DNA from: DASYHQ01 sp038223165
GTDB lineage: Bacteria > Planctomycetota > Phycisphaerae > Tepidisphaerales > Tepidisphaeraceae
Length of the DNA: 23,374 bases
Assembly (NCBI GenBank): GCA_038223165.1
Contig: JBBRHE010000032.1
Location: 1-23,374 of the forward strand
Direction of reading: 5' to 3'
Part shown: piece by piece, positions 14,397 to 22,386 of the stretch
Layout: each line of letters opens with the position of its first letter
Numbering within the stretch: position 1 is the first letter of the stretch
Made by a program: the position numbers and the translations under genes
The notes under the pieces: model-generated
Database searches by the model: none
The model's input: the letters and a program-made list of their open reading frames with translations, nothing else
Told to the model about the DNA's origin: nothing

Positions 14397-15359
14397 ATGC
14401 CCCTAAAACCCCAAGGCCGTATTTTCAACGACATCACCGAGACAATCGGCGGTACGCCGCTGGTGCGCATCAATCGCCTGGTTCCCAAGGACCAGGGGAT
14501 CGTGCTGGCCAAGTGTGAGTTCTTCAACCCAATGGCTAGCGTCAAGGACCGTATCGGCCTGGCCATGATCGAGGCAGCCGAGCGCGACGGGAAGATTGAC
14601 AGTGAATCAGTCATCGTCGAGCCGACGAGTGGCAACACGGGCATCGCACTGGCGTTCGTCTGTGCAGCCAAGGGTTATAAGCTGATCCTGACGATGCCCG
14701 AGAGCATGTCGGTGGAACGCCGCCGATTGCTTAAAGCACTTGGCGCGCAGGTCGTTCTCACACCGGCCGCCGATGGCATGCGCGGCGCGATCCAGAAGGC
14801 TGAGGAGATCGCCGGTCAGAGCAACAAGGGATTCATTCCGCAGCAGTTCATGAACGCCGCAAATCCTGAAATCCACCGCAAGACAACGGCCGAAGAAATC
14901 TGGGCCGATACGGACGGCGCAGTCGACATCCTCGTCGCGGGCGTCGGCACGGGTGGGTCGATCACCGGTATCTCGGAAGTCATCAAGAAGCGCAAGCCAT
15001 CGTTCAAGGCGATTGCGGTGGAACCCGTTTCGTCGCCGGTCATCACGCAGACATTGGCAGGCCAGCCGGTCAAGCCGGGACGTCACAAGGTGCAGGGCAT
15101 CGGCGCGGGCTTTGTTCCGAAGAACCTGAACACGAAGATCGTCGACGAGGTCATTCAGATCACCGATGAGGAAGCATTCGAATGGGCCCGGCGGCTCGCG
15201 AAGGAAGAGGGCATTTTTGGTGGCATCAGCAGTGGTGGCAACATGGCCGCCGCCGCCAAGGTTGCGGCCCGGCCGGAGAACAAGGGCAAGACAATCGTGA
15301 CGATCATGTGCAGCTTCGGTGAACGCTACCTCAGCACACCGCTGTTCGAGGAAGAGTAA
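14397..15359 (+). CDS. cysK: Cysteine synthase A (O-acetylserine sulfhydrylase)
   Basis: The 320-residue product is a typical CysK, joining sulfide to O-acetylserine to form cysteine with PLP. The PLP lysine is Lys50 in NPMASVKDR, TSGNTG is at 78-83, and GVGTGGSITG binds the cofactor phosphate. The ATG at 14397 gives the usual start (MPLKPQGRIFNDITETIGGTPLVR); an in-frame TTG at 14370 is an alternative, and neither has a strong ribosome binding site. It lies 54 bp after the rhodanese gene and 51 bp before cysH. Because reductive sulfate assimilation makes free sulfide, this enzyme fits cysH better than the carrier route does. Confidence 0.92.
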   Translation: MPLKPQGRIFNDITETIGGTPLVRINRLVPKDQGIVLAKCEFFNPMASVKDRIGLAMIEAAERDGKIDSESVIVEPTSGNTGIALAFVCAAKGYKLILTMPESMSVERRRLLKALGAQVVLTPAADGMRGAIQKAEEIAGQSNKGFIPQQFMNAANPEIHRKTTAEEIWADTDGAVDILVAGVGTGGSITGISEVIKKRKPSFKAIAVEPVSSPVITQTLAGQPVKPGRHKVQGIGAGFVPKNLNTKIVDEVIQITDEEAFEWARRLAKEEGIFGGISSGGNMAAAAKVAARPENKGKTIVTIMCSFGERYLSTPLFEEE

Positions 15360-15410
15360 CCGTTCATTGAGAATGCCTGCCCGATGCCAAGCTACGGAAA
15401 GATGCCGATC

Positions 15411-16082
15411 ATGACTTCCACAGAAATTCAGCAAGCCAACGCAGACCTCCAATCGCAAACCCCGCTCGACATCGTTCGCTGGGCGGTCGCCCGGGCGGAC
15501 GGTCGCGCCGTGGTCTCGACCAACTTTCGGCCCTATGAAGCGGTCATCCTGCACATGGCGGTACAGGCAATGCCGGACATCACCGTCCTCTGGGTTGACC
15601 ACGGTTACAACCGACCCGCCACGTACCGCCACGCTGAAGAATTGATCAAGCGGTTGAAGCTGAACGTGAAGCTCTATGTGCCACGGAAGACCGCCGCCCA
15701 TTACGATGCCGCTCACGGTGGGGCACCGGACCCGACCCCCGAGAACGAGGAGCGCATCAAAGCGTTCAGCACCGTCATGAAGCTCGAGCCGTTCCAGCGT
15801 GGCATGCGCGAGCTTGCCCCACGCGTTTGGCTGACCGCACTACGCAAGGTGCAGAACCCCAATCGCGCCGGCATGGACATCGTCAGCGATGACCCGACGT
15901 TCAAGACACTGAAAGTCAGTCCCGTGCTCAACTGGAACGACAAAGCCATGAACGACTACGTCAAGCAGCACGACCTTCCCGTCGAGTGGGATTACTTCGA
16001 CCCCGCCAAGGCCGATGAGAAGCGCGAATGTGGCCTTCATGCGGCCTGGGGTGGTAAGGCAGTTGGCGCCAGCGGTGGTTGA
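15411..16082 (+). CDS. cysH: Phosphoadenosine phosphosulfate (PAPS) reductase family protein
   Basis: The 223-residue product is a CysH-like enzyme of the adenine nucleotide alpha-hydrolase fold, which reduces PAPS (or APS) to sulfite using thioredoxin. It has STNFRPYEAVILHMA at the nucleotide loop, VDHGYNRPATYRHAEEL, and ECGLH with the catalytic Cys207. That is the only Cys in the protein, so the paired Cys ligands of the [4Fe-4S] APS reductases are absent and a cluster-free PAPS reductase is expected. The loop motifs differ from E. coli CysH, so confidence in the exact substrate is lower. After ECGLH there is a Gly/Ala-rich tail ending in Gly-Gly, longer than in E. coli CysH. The start is ATG 15411, with in-frame ATGs at 15384 and 15402 as alternatives. 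Confidence 0.85.
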   Translation: MTSTEIQQANADLQSQTPLDIVRWAVARADGRAVVSTNFRPYEAVILHMAVQAMPDITVLWVDHGYNRPATYRHAEELIKRLKLNVKLYVPRKTAAHYDAAHGGAPDPTPENEERIKAFSTVMKLEPFQRGMRELAPRVWLTALRKVQNPNRAGMDIVSDDPTFKTLKVSPVLNWNDKAMNDYVKQHDLPVEWDYFDPAKADEKRECGLHAAWGGKAVGASGG

Positions 16083-16179
16083 TGTGCAACGGCGCACCGC
16101 AATTTGCAGAACTACCCAGCGTGCTCGATTCTTCAGTGGCGAGTAGCCAGCAATCAGTCGGCGCAGAGCCCGCAATCGA

Positions 16180-17022
16180 ATGAGCTTCGTCGACCTTCAC
16201 TGCCATTCCACCGCTTCCGACGGCGCCCTGGCACCGCGGGACGTGGTACGCGCCGCCCACGACGCGGGGCTAACGGGCCTGGCGTTAACCGATCACGACA
16301 CCGTCGCCGGTTGCGCAGATGCCCAGGACGAGGCCCACATACTCGGCATCGACTTTATCTGTGGCATCGAGATCTCCTGCGAATACCCGCGACCCGGCAC
16401 GTTGCACCTGCTGGGGTACGGCGTGGATCCACAGTCGCCGATCCTGCACGACCTCACACGCCGGCTCATCGCCGGGCGCAGTGAACGGAACGTGAAGATC
16501 ATTGCAGCGCTACGCGAACAAGGAGTCGCAATCACGCTTGATGAGGTACTCGATCAATCCAAAGGCGGCACGGTCGGTCGGCCTCATTTTGCTTCCATCC
16601 TGTTGCGCAAAGGTTACGTTTCCAGTGTGACTGAGGCGTTCAAAAAATACCTCGGTCAGACCGGCACGGCGTACGCAGACAAGGAGACGGTCAGCGCGCG
16701 GCAGGCCATCGAGATGATCCGCCAGTCCGGGGGGCTACCGGTGCTGGCGCATCCCGTCCAGTTAAAGAAGGACAACTTCGGACAGCTTACGAACGCAGTG
16801 AAGGAACTGGTCGACTACGGGCTCGCTGGCATCGAGGTCATTCACTCAGACCATCGTGAGATGCTGATCGATCAGCTAATCGAGCTGGCCAATCGGTACG
16901 ACCTGCTTCCGACCGGTGGGAGCGATTTTCACGGCTCCAGCAAGCCGCATGTCCGGCTCGGCTGGGCGGGCAATCGCCGCATACCGCGCGAAATGTTCGA
17001 CCGACTCTTGGCGCGCGCCTGA
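16180..17022 (+). CDS. PHP-domain phosphatase, likely 3',5'-nucleoside bisphosphate (pAp) phosphatase / RNase AM type
   Basis: The 280-residue product is a PHP (polymerase and histidinol phosphatase) enzyme with a full metal site: His7, His9 and Asp14 in DLHCHSTASDG, TDHDT (Asp38, His39), Glu64 in GIEIS, LAHP, HSDH and GGSDFHG. The closest known type is the YciV/RNase AM group, which dephosphorylates 3'-phosphoadenosine 5'-phosphate and trims RNA 5' ends. Directly downstream of cysH it could remove the pAp that PAPS reduction releases, which inhibits sulfate activation enzymes. It is 97 bp from cysH and last in the co-directional run. No good ribosome binding site is evident before the ATG. 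Confidence 0.88.
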   Translation: MSFVDLHCHSTASDGALAPRDVVRAAHDAGLTGLALTDHDTVAGCADAQDEAHILGIDFICGIEISCEYPRPGTLHLLGYGVDPQSPILHDLTRRLIAGRSERNVKIIAALREQGVAITLDEVLDQSKGGTVGRPHFASILLRKGYVSSVTEAFKKYLGQTGTAYADKETVSARQAIEMIRQSGGLPVLAHPVQLKKDNFGQLTNAVKELVDYGLAGIEVIHSDHREMLIDQLIELANRYDLLPTGGSDFHGSSKPHVRLGWAGNRRIPREMFDRLLARA

Positions 17023-17110
17023 AGCTTCATAGTTCTCAGTTTCATGCTGGGCCCAAGCGATAAATGTCATCGGTTCGCGGGGTCTTGGTCACCGGTCTTC
17101 TCCGGTCTAT

Positions 17111-17139
17111 TTGTCGCGCACGCCATGGACGGGTATAAC
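17111..17139 (+). promoter_or_regulatory. Promoter of ndk
   Basis: TTGTCG (17111-17116) and TATAAC (17134-17139) are separated by exactly 17 bases. The predicted start is about 17146, giving a leader of about 36 nt with GGAAACGGAAGA ahead of the ndk ATG. It separates ndk from the sulfur operon. Confidence 0.55.
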
Positions 17140-17181
17140 GTTCGACCCCAAACGACACTGTAGCAAGGAAACGGAAGAATC

Positions 17182-17652
17182 ATGGAACGAACACTCATCA
17201 TCCTCAAGCCCGATGCCGTCCAGCGAGGCCTTATCGGGGAGATCCTCACCCGCTTTGAAAAGAAGGGCTTGGTCGTTGTCGGCCTGAAGCTGACGAAGAT
17301 CGCCAAGGCCACCGCCGAGACGCACTACGAAGCCCACAAAGAACGGCCGTTCTATGCCGGCCTCGTTGCATTCATGACGAGTTCACCGGTTGTGATCCTC
17401 GCGCTGGAGGGCAACAGTGCGATCACCGTTGCGCGTAAGATGATGGGTGCCACTTTCGGCTCCAAGGCCGAGCCCGGCACGATCCGTGGTGACTACGGCG
17501 TGTCGAACGCGTTCAATCTCATCCACGGTTCCGATTCCCCCGAAGCCGCGACCCGTGAACTGGGCATCTTCTTTAAGCCCGGCGAGCTGACCGACTGGTC
17601 GCCAGACGGGTTGAAGTGGGTCTACGACTACGCGAAGGGTTCGCCGGAGTAA
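17182..17652 (+). CDS. ndk: Nucleoside diphosphate kinase
   Basis: The 156-residue product is a complete Ndk, which transfers the gamma phosphate of ATP to nucleoside diphosphates through a phosphohistidine. It begins MERTLIILKPDAVQRGLIGEI and carries the active-site signature NLIHGSDSPE with His115. It is slightly longer than the usual 140-150 residues, with a short C-terminal extension ending WVYDYAKGSPE. GGAAACGGAAGA precedes the ATG and a good promoter lies upstream. It appears to be a single-gene unit followed by repeat DNA. Confidence 0.96.
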   Translation: MERTLIILKPDAVQRGLIGEILTRFEKKGLVVVGLKLTKIAKATAETHYEAHKERPFYAGLVAFMTSSPVVILALEGNSAITVARKMMGATFGSKAEPGTIRGDYGVSNAFNLIHGSDSPEAATRELGIFFKPGELTDWSPDGLKWVYDYAKGSPE

Positions 17653-17676
17653 CGCCAGAATGAATTGCTCTCCGCA

Positions 17677-17744
17677 GGTACCACGGGTGGCTCACGGGTG
17701 TTTTTGTTCGGGATGCGAAGACATGGGCGGGCCGCGCATGGTAT
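17677..17744. repeat. Degenerate copy of the inner inverted-repeat element
   Basis: It opens GGTACCACGGGTGGCTCACG and matches the left arm of the 1967-2067 element at 19 of 24 positions. It is followed by a GTTCGGGATGCGAAGACA spacer related to GTTCGCAAAGACAC and a GGGCGGGCCGCGCATGGTAT right arm. Its own arms now pair poorly, so it looks old or decayed. It sits between ndk and resB. Confidence 0.6.
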
Positions 17745-17817
17745 GAAAGACGCAGCGCCTTCCGTTGACCACGTCGAGCATCTCCTCGTTTCATGGATTC
17801 TAGCGCATCAATCCGGC

Positions 17818-17845
17818 TAGAAATCCCTCTCTGAGCCCGTACAAT
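17818..17845 (+). promoter_or_regulatory. Candidate promoter for the resB-ccsA unit
   Basis: TAGAAA (17818-17823) and TACAAT (17840-17845, five of six to consensus) are 16 bases apart. The predicted start, about 17852, is some 34 nt before the TTG start of resB. Confidence 0.35.
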
Positions 17846-17885
17846 TCCTGCAACTTTCGTAGGCCCAGGCACGTAGAAGTAGAGC

Positions 17886-19976
17886 TTGCTAAACCGCACC
17901 CTCAAAGTCGTTTTTGACCGGACGATCAACAACGTCCTCTTCGGCATCGCGCTGATGCTTTTGCTGGCTGCGTATATCGCGATCGGCTCGGGTTTCAGTG
18001 GCGTGCGGGCATACTTCGAGATGAACGAGCTGGAGTTCTTCGGCGCCTGGCCGTTGAAGATCCTGATGGCGTTGCTGGTGGTGAACCTGATCACCGTCAC
18101 ATGGACACGCATCCCACTGACGCCGCCTCGTTATGGCGTCTGGACGATCCACCTGGGCATCATCACGCTCATTGTCGGCCTGGGTGGGTATTACTGGAAC
18201 AAGATTGAAGGTCAGGTCCGCATTCCGCTTGGCCAGCAGGTAGAGCACTTCTACGACTCGGCCGAGCGGGCGCTGTACGTGAAGGTAAACAACGAGGTCG
18301 TCGACACGGTTCCACTGACGAAATTGCCGCGTTTTAAAGAGTATGGCGACGAGAACTTCAACACCGCCAAGCTGGCCAAGACGGGCCTGCGCGACATTCA
18401 GCCCGCGATGACCGTTCGCGACGCTGCGACCGGGCAGCCAAAGCAAATCCCGTTAAACGAGGCGTATGGGTGGAAGGAAAAGCTGCAGGTCGACATTGTC
18501 GGCTATTGGCCGTACGCGAATGTCGCGACGTCGTTCTCGACCGACGAGTCGTCTGATGACGTTGGGGTTCGCGTCGCGATGGAAGACCCGCACAGTGGCA
18601 AGCTGCAGGAGACCTGGCTGCTCGCCTCTGACTCTCGCTATAAGGCCCGGCAGATCGCCGGTGGCAATCTCGAGGTCGAACATCGTCACCAGACCGACCC
18701 GAATATCGTCGACGGTCTGAAAACCGCAGCCGCCCAGATTCTCCAGCTATCGTTCGCTGCCGGGGACAAGAAGGGGGACACGTTCGTCGAGGTCGGCAAG
18801 ATCTATCCGCTGGGTGAAACGGGTTACACGATCACGATCGAAAGCTTCAACCCGCAATGGCCGATGTTCGGCACGGGTGAGATGGTTCGCGCCATGACGA
18901 TGATGGTGAAGTCGCCAACACTGTCCTATCGGCGGATGATCCTTGAAGGAAAAACCGTCCAGACCGACTTCAAACTGGACGAAGAAGGCGCCGGCCCGAT
19001 GGGCAAGCGCCAAACCGAACCGCTCGACAAGACGCTTTCGCTCAGCTTTGCCACGACCGACCCGTTCCGGTTGCTGCCGCTCGTCTCGGCGACGAAGCAT
19101 ACTTTTCTGACGACCGGCGACGGCAAACTGGTCGATATCGAAGTGTCGCTGGAAGGCAAGTCGTCGGTCACCGAATACCCCACTGGTCGTGGAGTGGTCG
19201 ACATTGTCGTGGACGACTCCGGTCCGCGCGGTCCATTTCAACCAGCGCCGACGACCGCAGAATCCGAGCATCGGCACGATGTGAAGCTGAGCGTCGCTCG
19301 TGTCGACAAGATCGTGAAGGACGAGACCGTACTGGTGGTGCCAAGCGTCCAGCGCGAGCGCGAGATCGGGGCGGCCGGTGTGTTCCAGATCGTTCGCGCG
19401 AAGCTGACGATGGGACAGTGGACAAAGACCGTGCTTGTCCCTTTCACGGACTCCGCCGCCGAGGCCGACGCACAATGGTTGTCACCGAGCGTGAAACTGC
19501 CCAACACGGAGCAGAAGATCCAACTGGCGCTCTGCAACACGCGATTCCGTCTACCGGCCAAGATCACACTGGCCAACTTCGAATTGGTGCGCTATCCCGG
19601 CATGGACCCTGAGTCGACGCGCGGACTGTTCCGCGATTTCCGCTCGACACTCATCATCGACGACCCGCGCACGTCGACCTCTGAGACCGCCGTCGCCCAC
19701 ATGAACAATCCCGTCTACTTCGACGGTGGCCGCTGGCTGTTCTTTCAGGCAGCGTATGACAGCGAGGCCAGTTCCTTCACCGTCCTTGGTGTCGGTAACC
19801 GCCCGTGCGTCTGGATCATGACCACCGGTTGCGTGATGATCTTTGTCGGACTGATGTACGCGTTTTACCTCAAGCCGATCATCATCCGAAACATGAAAGC
19901 CAACGCCTTGGCGGCCGCGGCGGCGCGGAATAAGAAGCCCGTCGAAGCGCGCGAGCCCGAGCCGGTGCTGGTGTAG
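17886..19976 (+). CDS. resB: ResB-like cytochrome c biogenesis protein
   Basis: The 696-residue product has the ResB/Ccs1 layout of System II cytochrome c maturation: three membrane helices near the N-terminus (about 16-36, 55-73 and 87-104), a very long exported region (about 105-640) and a last helix (about 642-662) with a short charged cytoplasmic tail. The segment PPRYGVWTIHLGIITLIVGLGGYYWN is typical of the family. ResB works with CcsA to bring heme to the outer face of the membrane and attach it to apocytochrome c. The start is TTG at 17886; no ATG gives the first helix. The next gene is ccsA, which fixes the assignment. Confidence 0.85.
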   Translation: MLNRTLKVVFDRTINNVLFGIALMLLLAAYIAIGSGFSGVRAYFEMNELEFFGAWPLKILMALLVVNLITVTWTRIPLTPPRYGVWTIHLGIITLIVGLGGYYWNKIEGQVRIPLGQQVEHFYDSAERALYVKVNNEVVDTVPLTKLPRFKEYGDENFNTAKLAKTGLRDIQPAMTVRDAATGQPKQIPLNEAYGWKEKLQVDIVGYWPYANVATSFSTDESSDDVGVRVAMEDPHSGKLQETWLLASDSRYKARQIAGGNLEVEHRHQTDPNIVDGLKTAAAQILQLSFAAGDKKGDTFVEVGKIYPLGETGYTITIESFNPQWPMFGTGEMVRAMTMMVKSPTLSYRRMILEGKTVQTDFKLDEEGAGPMGKRQTEPLDKTLSLSFATTDPFRLLPLVSATKHTFLTTGDGKLVDIEVSLEGKSSVTEYPTGRGVVDIVVDDSGPRGPFQPAPTTAESEHRHDVKLSVARVDKIVKDETVLVVPSVQREREIGAAGVFQIVRAKLTMGQWTKTVLVPFTDSAAEADAQWLSPSVKLPNTEQKIQLALCNTRFRLPAKITLANFELVRYPGMDPESTRGLFRDFRSTLIIDDPRTSTSETAVAHMNNPVYFDGGRWLFFQAAYDSEASSFTVLGVGNRPCVWIMTTGCVMIFVGLMYAFYLKPIIIRNMKANALAAAAARNKKPVEAREPEPVLV

Positions 19977-19995
19977 TCAAAATTTGCGTCGTCCT

Positions 19996-20107
19996 GTAGG
20001 ACAGGCATTCCTGCCTGTCTCTCCTCCCGTTCTACCCCCGGCATTAGATCGAGGGGCAAGAGAGGCGGGGGGAGATGAAAAGAGACAGGCAGGAATGCCT
20101 GCCCTAC
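19996..20107. repeat. 27-bp inverted repeat in the resB-ccsA gap
   Basis: Arms 19996-20022 and 20081-20107 are complementary at 26 of 27 positions around a 58-base interior. Each arm contains its own small palindrome AGGCATTCCTGCCT. It is unrelated in sequence to the other repeats in the window. The right arm ends 12 bp before the ccsA ATG, so it fills nearly all of the resB-ccsA gap. Confidence 0.8.
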
Positions 20108-20119
20108 GAAAGATCAGCC

Positions 20120-22003
20120 ATGCGAAACCTGTTCGCCTTCATCGTCCTGCTCCTCTTGGGTCTTGTCTCGCCTGCGCTGGCCGACAACTTTTCCAGCAAG
20201 CTGAAGTTCGATGAGTTCCGCAAGGTCACCGTTCAAGATCGCTTGACGCTCAAAACCTTTGACACCTACGCGCGACAGACGATCAACACGATCTCGGGGA
20301 AATCGTCATTAGACGGTGAGGATGCAGTCTACACGGTCATCGATATCGCCTGCAGGCCGGAAAAGTACGTCGATCGGAACATCATCAAGATCAAGAACGT
20401 CCCACTTCGCCAGGACTTTATGCGCCTGACGAACCTCGACGCCACCGAGCGCGATCGCATCCTGCAAGAAGGGACGATCTCTCTCACAACGTGGACAAGC
20501 GAGCCCGTACAGCAGTTAATGCAGCAATTGCAGGCCAAAGAGATCTTCAAGGCCAAGGCGATCCAACAGGTCAACGAAGCGGCGGGCACACTGCAGAACC
20601 TCGCGGGGCAGTTCGTGCTCGTGCGGTTAATCCCACCGTCCGACAAAGCGGCTGACAAGAAGAACTGGATTGGCCTCGCAAATGTCATCGGTAACGTTGC
20701 AGCCGTGCGGCCGATGCCTGCAGGCGTCGGCACCGCGCCGGCGGCGCTGCCGGGCTATGACGATGCAACCGTCGCCAAGGCGTTTGATGCTTTGGCCAAG
20801 GTCACTGTTTTCTGGCAGCACGAACAACCCGAAAGCGTGAACGAGCAGTTGAACCTCGCCGCCGAGTTGCTGCCGCAGATTAACCCCGCCGTTTACCCGT
20901 CTTCGCTGAACCGCGCTGTCGAACTGATGTACAATCGCGCGTTCAAGATGACGATCCCCGGCGCGTTCCTGTACTTTGGGGCGTTCGTCTGCTTCCTCGT
21001 CTCGGCTCGCTCGGGCGTGGTCGGTGTGCGGCTGTGGGGATTACGAATATTCGTGCTCGCGTTCCTCGTCCACACCGTCGGCATCGGCGTGCGGTGGTGG
21101 TTGGTCGCGACGCAGCACAACAGTTGGTTTGACGGCATTCCGATCAAGAACCAGTTTGAAAGTGTGTTGATGAGTGCGTGGTTCGGCGCGCTCATCGGCC
21201 TCGTCCTCGAAATGCGCCGCAGTCGGGCGATCTTCGGCGCGGCTGCAAGCTTTGTTGGATGGTTGTCGCTCGTGGCGATCTTCGCAACACCGTACGTGAC
21301 GGGAACCGAGATCGGCGCCGAAATTGGGCAGGTCGCCGGTGTATTGATGAGCTACTGGCTGTACCTGCACGTTACGCTCGTCGTCGCCAGCTACGCATTG
21401 ATCGCGATGGCCTTCGCGCTAAGCGTGTGGTGGCTGTCAAATTACTATAAGAATTACGGCACGTTCAAACGTCGTCCGGCTCGCCAACTATCCGGCGACG
21501 TGGTCGATCTCGATGAGATGCCTGCCGGTGGAAACGTCAGTGGTGGGGCGATTCAACTGAGCGGTGGGTTCCTCCAGACGCTCGCCCGCGTAATGTTTGT
21601 CCCAATGCCTCGATCAGCGGTTGAAGTAAAATCGACGAAGGCAGTTTCTTCCACCAGCACGTTATCCGACGACACGACAGGGGACGCCGGCGCGCGGTTC
21701 CTCGCAACGCTGGACGCGTGCAATCTGGTCGTGCTGCAACTGGCGTTCTGGGTGCTCGGCGTCGGCATCATCCTCGGTGCCGTCTGGGCCGACCAATCCT
21801 GGGGCCGACCGTGGGGCTGGGACCCGAAGGAAACGTTCGCGCTGGTAACGTGGATCGTCTACCTCGTCGTGGTCCACGTCCGCGTCGCTACGGCCCAAAA
21901 GGCCTGGTGGACCGCAGTGCTGAGCATCATTGGATTCTTCGTCATGCTCTTCAACTGGATCGGCGTCAACTTCTTCCTGGTGGGCTTGCATAGCTACGCT
22001 TAG
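20120..22003 (+). CDS. ccsA: CcsA-like cytochrome c biogenesis protein with long exported N-terminal domain
   Basis: The 627-residue product begins with a signal peptide (MRNLFAFIVLLLLGLVSPALA, likely cut before DN). About 250 exported residues follow, then from about residue 277 a multi-helix CcsA/ResC domain. The tryptophan-rich heme motif WADQSWGRPWGWDPKE starts near 556, and the protein ends GLHSYA with a conserved His at 624. CcsA handles heme and, with ResB, ligates it to cytochrome c. A polar insert of about 75 residues separates two helices before the tryptophan motif. The ATG at 20120 is chosen for the signal peptide; the longer frame from 20075 reads through the repeat arm and is not real. 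It is twice the length of a minimal CcsA. Confidence 0.88.
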   Translation: MRNLFAFIVLLLLGLVSPALADNFSSKLKFDEFRKVTVQDRLTLKTFDTYARQTINTISGKSSLDGEDAVYTVIDIACRPEKYVDRNIIKIKNVPLRQDFMRLTNLDATERDRILQEGTISLTTWTSEPVQQLMQQLQAKEIFKAKAIQQVNEAAGTLQNLAGQFVLVRLIPPSDKAADKKNWIGLANVIGNVAAVRPMPAGVGTAPAALPGYDDATVAKAFDALAKVTVFWQHEQPESVNEQLNLAAELLPQINPAVYPSSLNRAVELMYNRAFKMTIPGAFLYFGAFVCFLVSARSGVVGVRLWGLRIFVLAFLVHTVGIGVRWWLVATQHNSWFDGIPIKNQFESVLMSAWFGALIGLVLEMRRSRAIFGAAASFVGWLSLVAIFATPYVTGTEIGAEIGQVAGVLMSYWLYLHVTLVVASYALIAMAFALSVWWLSNYYKNYGTFKRRPARQLSGDVVDLDEMPAGGNVSGGAIQLSGGFLQTLARVMFVPMPRSAVEVKSTKAVSSTSTLSDDTTGDAGARFLATLDACNLVVLQLAFWVLGVGIILGAVWADQSWGRPWGWDPKETFALVTWIVYLVVVHVRVATAQKAWWTAVLSIIGFFVMLFNWIGVNFFLVGLHSYA

Positions 22004-22049
22004 GTCCGTTCTGATAATTCCTTTATCCTTCAAAGTACCTCAGGATGAG

Positions 22050-22260
22050 GCGCGAGCAGACGTCGGTTATCCTGCGCGGGGGATGGCGTATCCGTTCGGT
22101 ACGCTTGACGATCGGGTGATCGAAATCCTTCGTTCCCTTGGCATTGTGCACTGCCGCGAGGTCGCCAATCGCGATCCCTGTCACGATCCAAGCAGGCGAT
22201 CGGTTGGTGGACATCCCACCGGCTCGCGTGACGCAACTCGATGAATCGGGTAGTAAATGA
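22050..22260 (+). pseudogene. Decayed polysaccharide deacetylase remnant
   Basis: In one frame, 22059-22180 reads DVGYPARGMAYPFGTLDDRV followed by IEILRSLGIVHCREV. This resembles the conserved GMSYPFG...DDRVVEALRSLGI segment of NodB-type polysaccharide deacetylases. From about 22165 a different frame reads IAIPVTIQAGDRLVDIPPAR and ends at a TGA (22258-22260), like a C-terminal tail. The catalytic His/Asp part and everything between are missing, so it looks like a gene with large deletions and a frameshift. There is no start codon with a ribosome binding site. The identification rests on a short motif. Confidence 0.4.
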
Positions 22261-22275
22261 CATTCTCTACCCCTG

Positions 22276-22299
22276 AAAAAGCCAGCCACCGAAGTGGCT
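22276..22299 (-). terminator. UUCG-loop hairpin with T-run on the minus strand
   Basis: On the minus strand AGCCAC-TTCG-GTGGCT (22299-22284) is a perfect 6-bp stem with the very stable cUUCGg tetraloop, followed by GGC and five T. It fits an intrinsic terminator for leftward transcription, although no minus-strand gene is seen upstream of it within the window. Confidence 0.35.
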
Positions 22300-22313
22300 C
22301 GCCCGGGGTGCGC

Positions 22314-22386
<73 letters not shown>

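Noticed and set aside
14607..15716. 369-codon minus-strand frame opposite cysK and cysH
   Set aside because: A shadow of two well-identified genes with conserved motifs on the plus strand.
10938..17022. The sulfur-gene run as a defence island based on ThiF plus JAMM (E1/peptidase-type anti-phage systems)
   Set aside because: Anti-phage E1/JAB systems also carry an E2-like protein or a CD-NTase, or a ubiquitin-like protein. Here the neighbours are cysteine synthases, a rhodanese and CysH, which point to metabolism.
20075..20119. Upstream start for ccsA giving 15 extra residues
   Set aside because: The extension is encoded by the arm of the inverted repeat and would put charged residues ahead of a good signal peptide.
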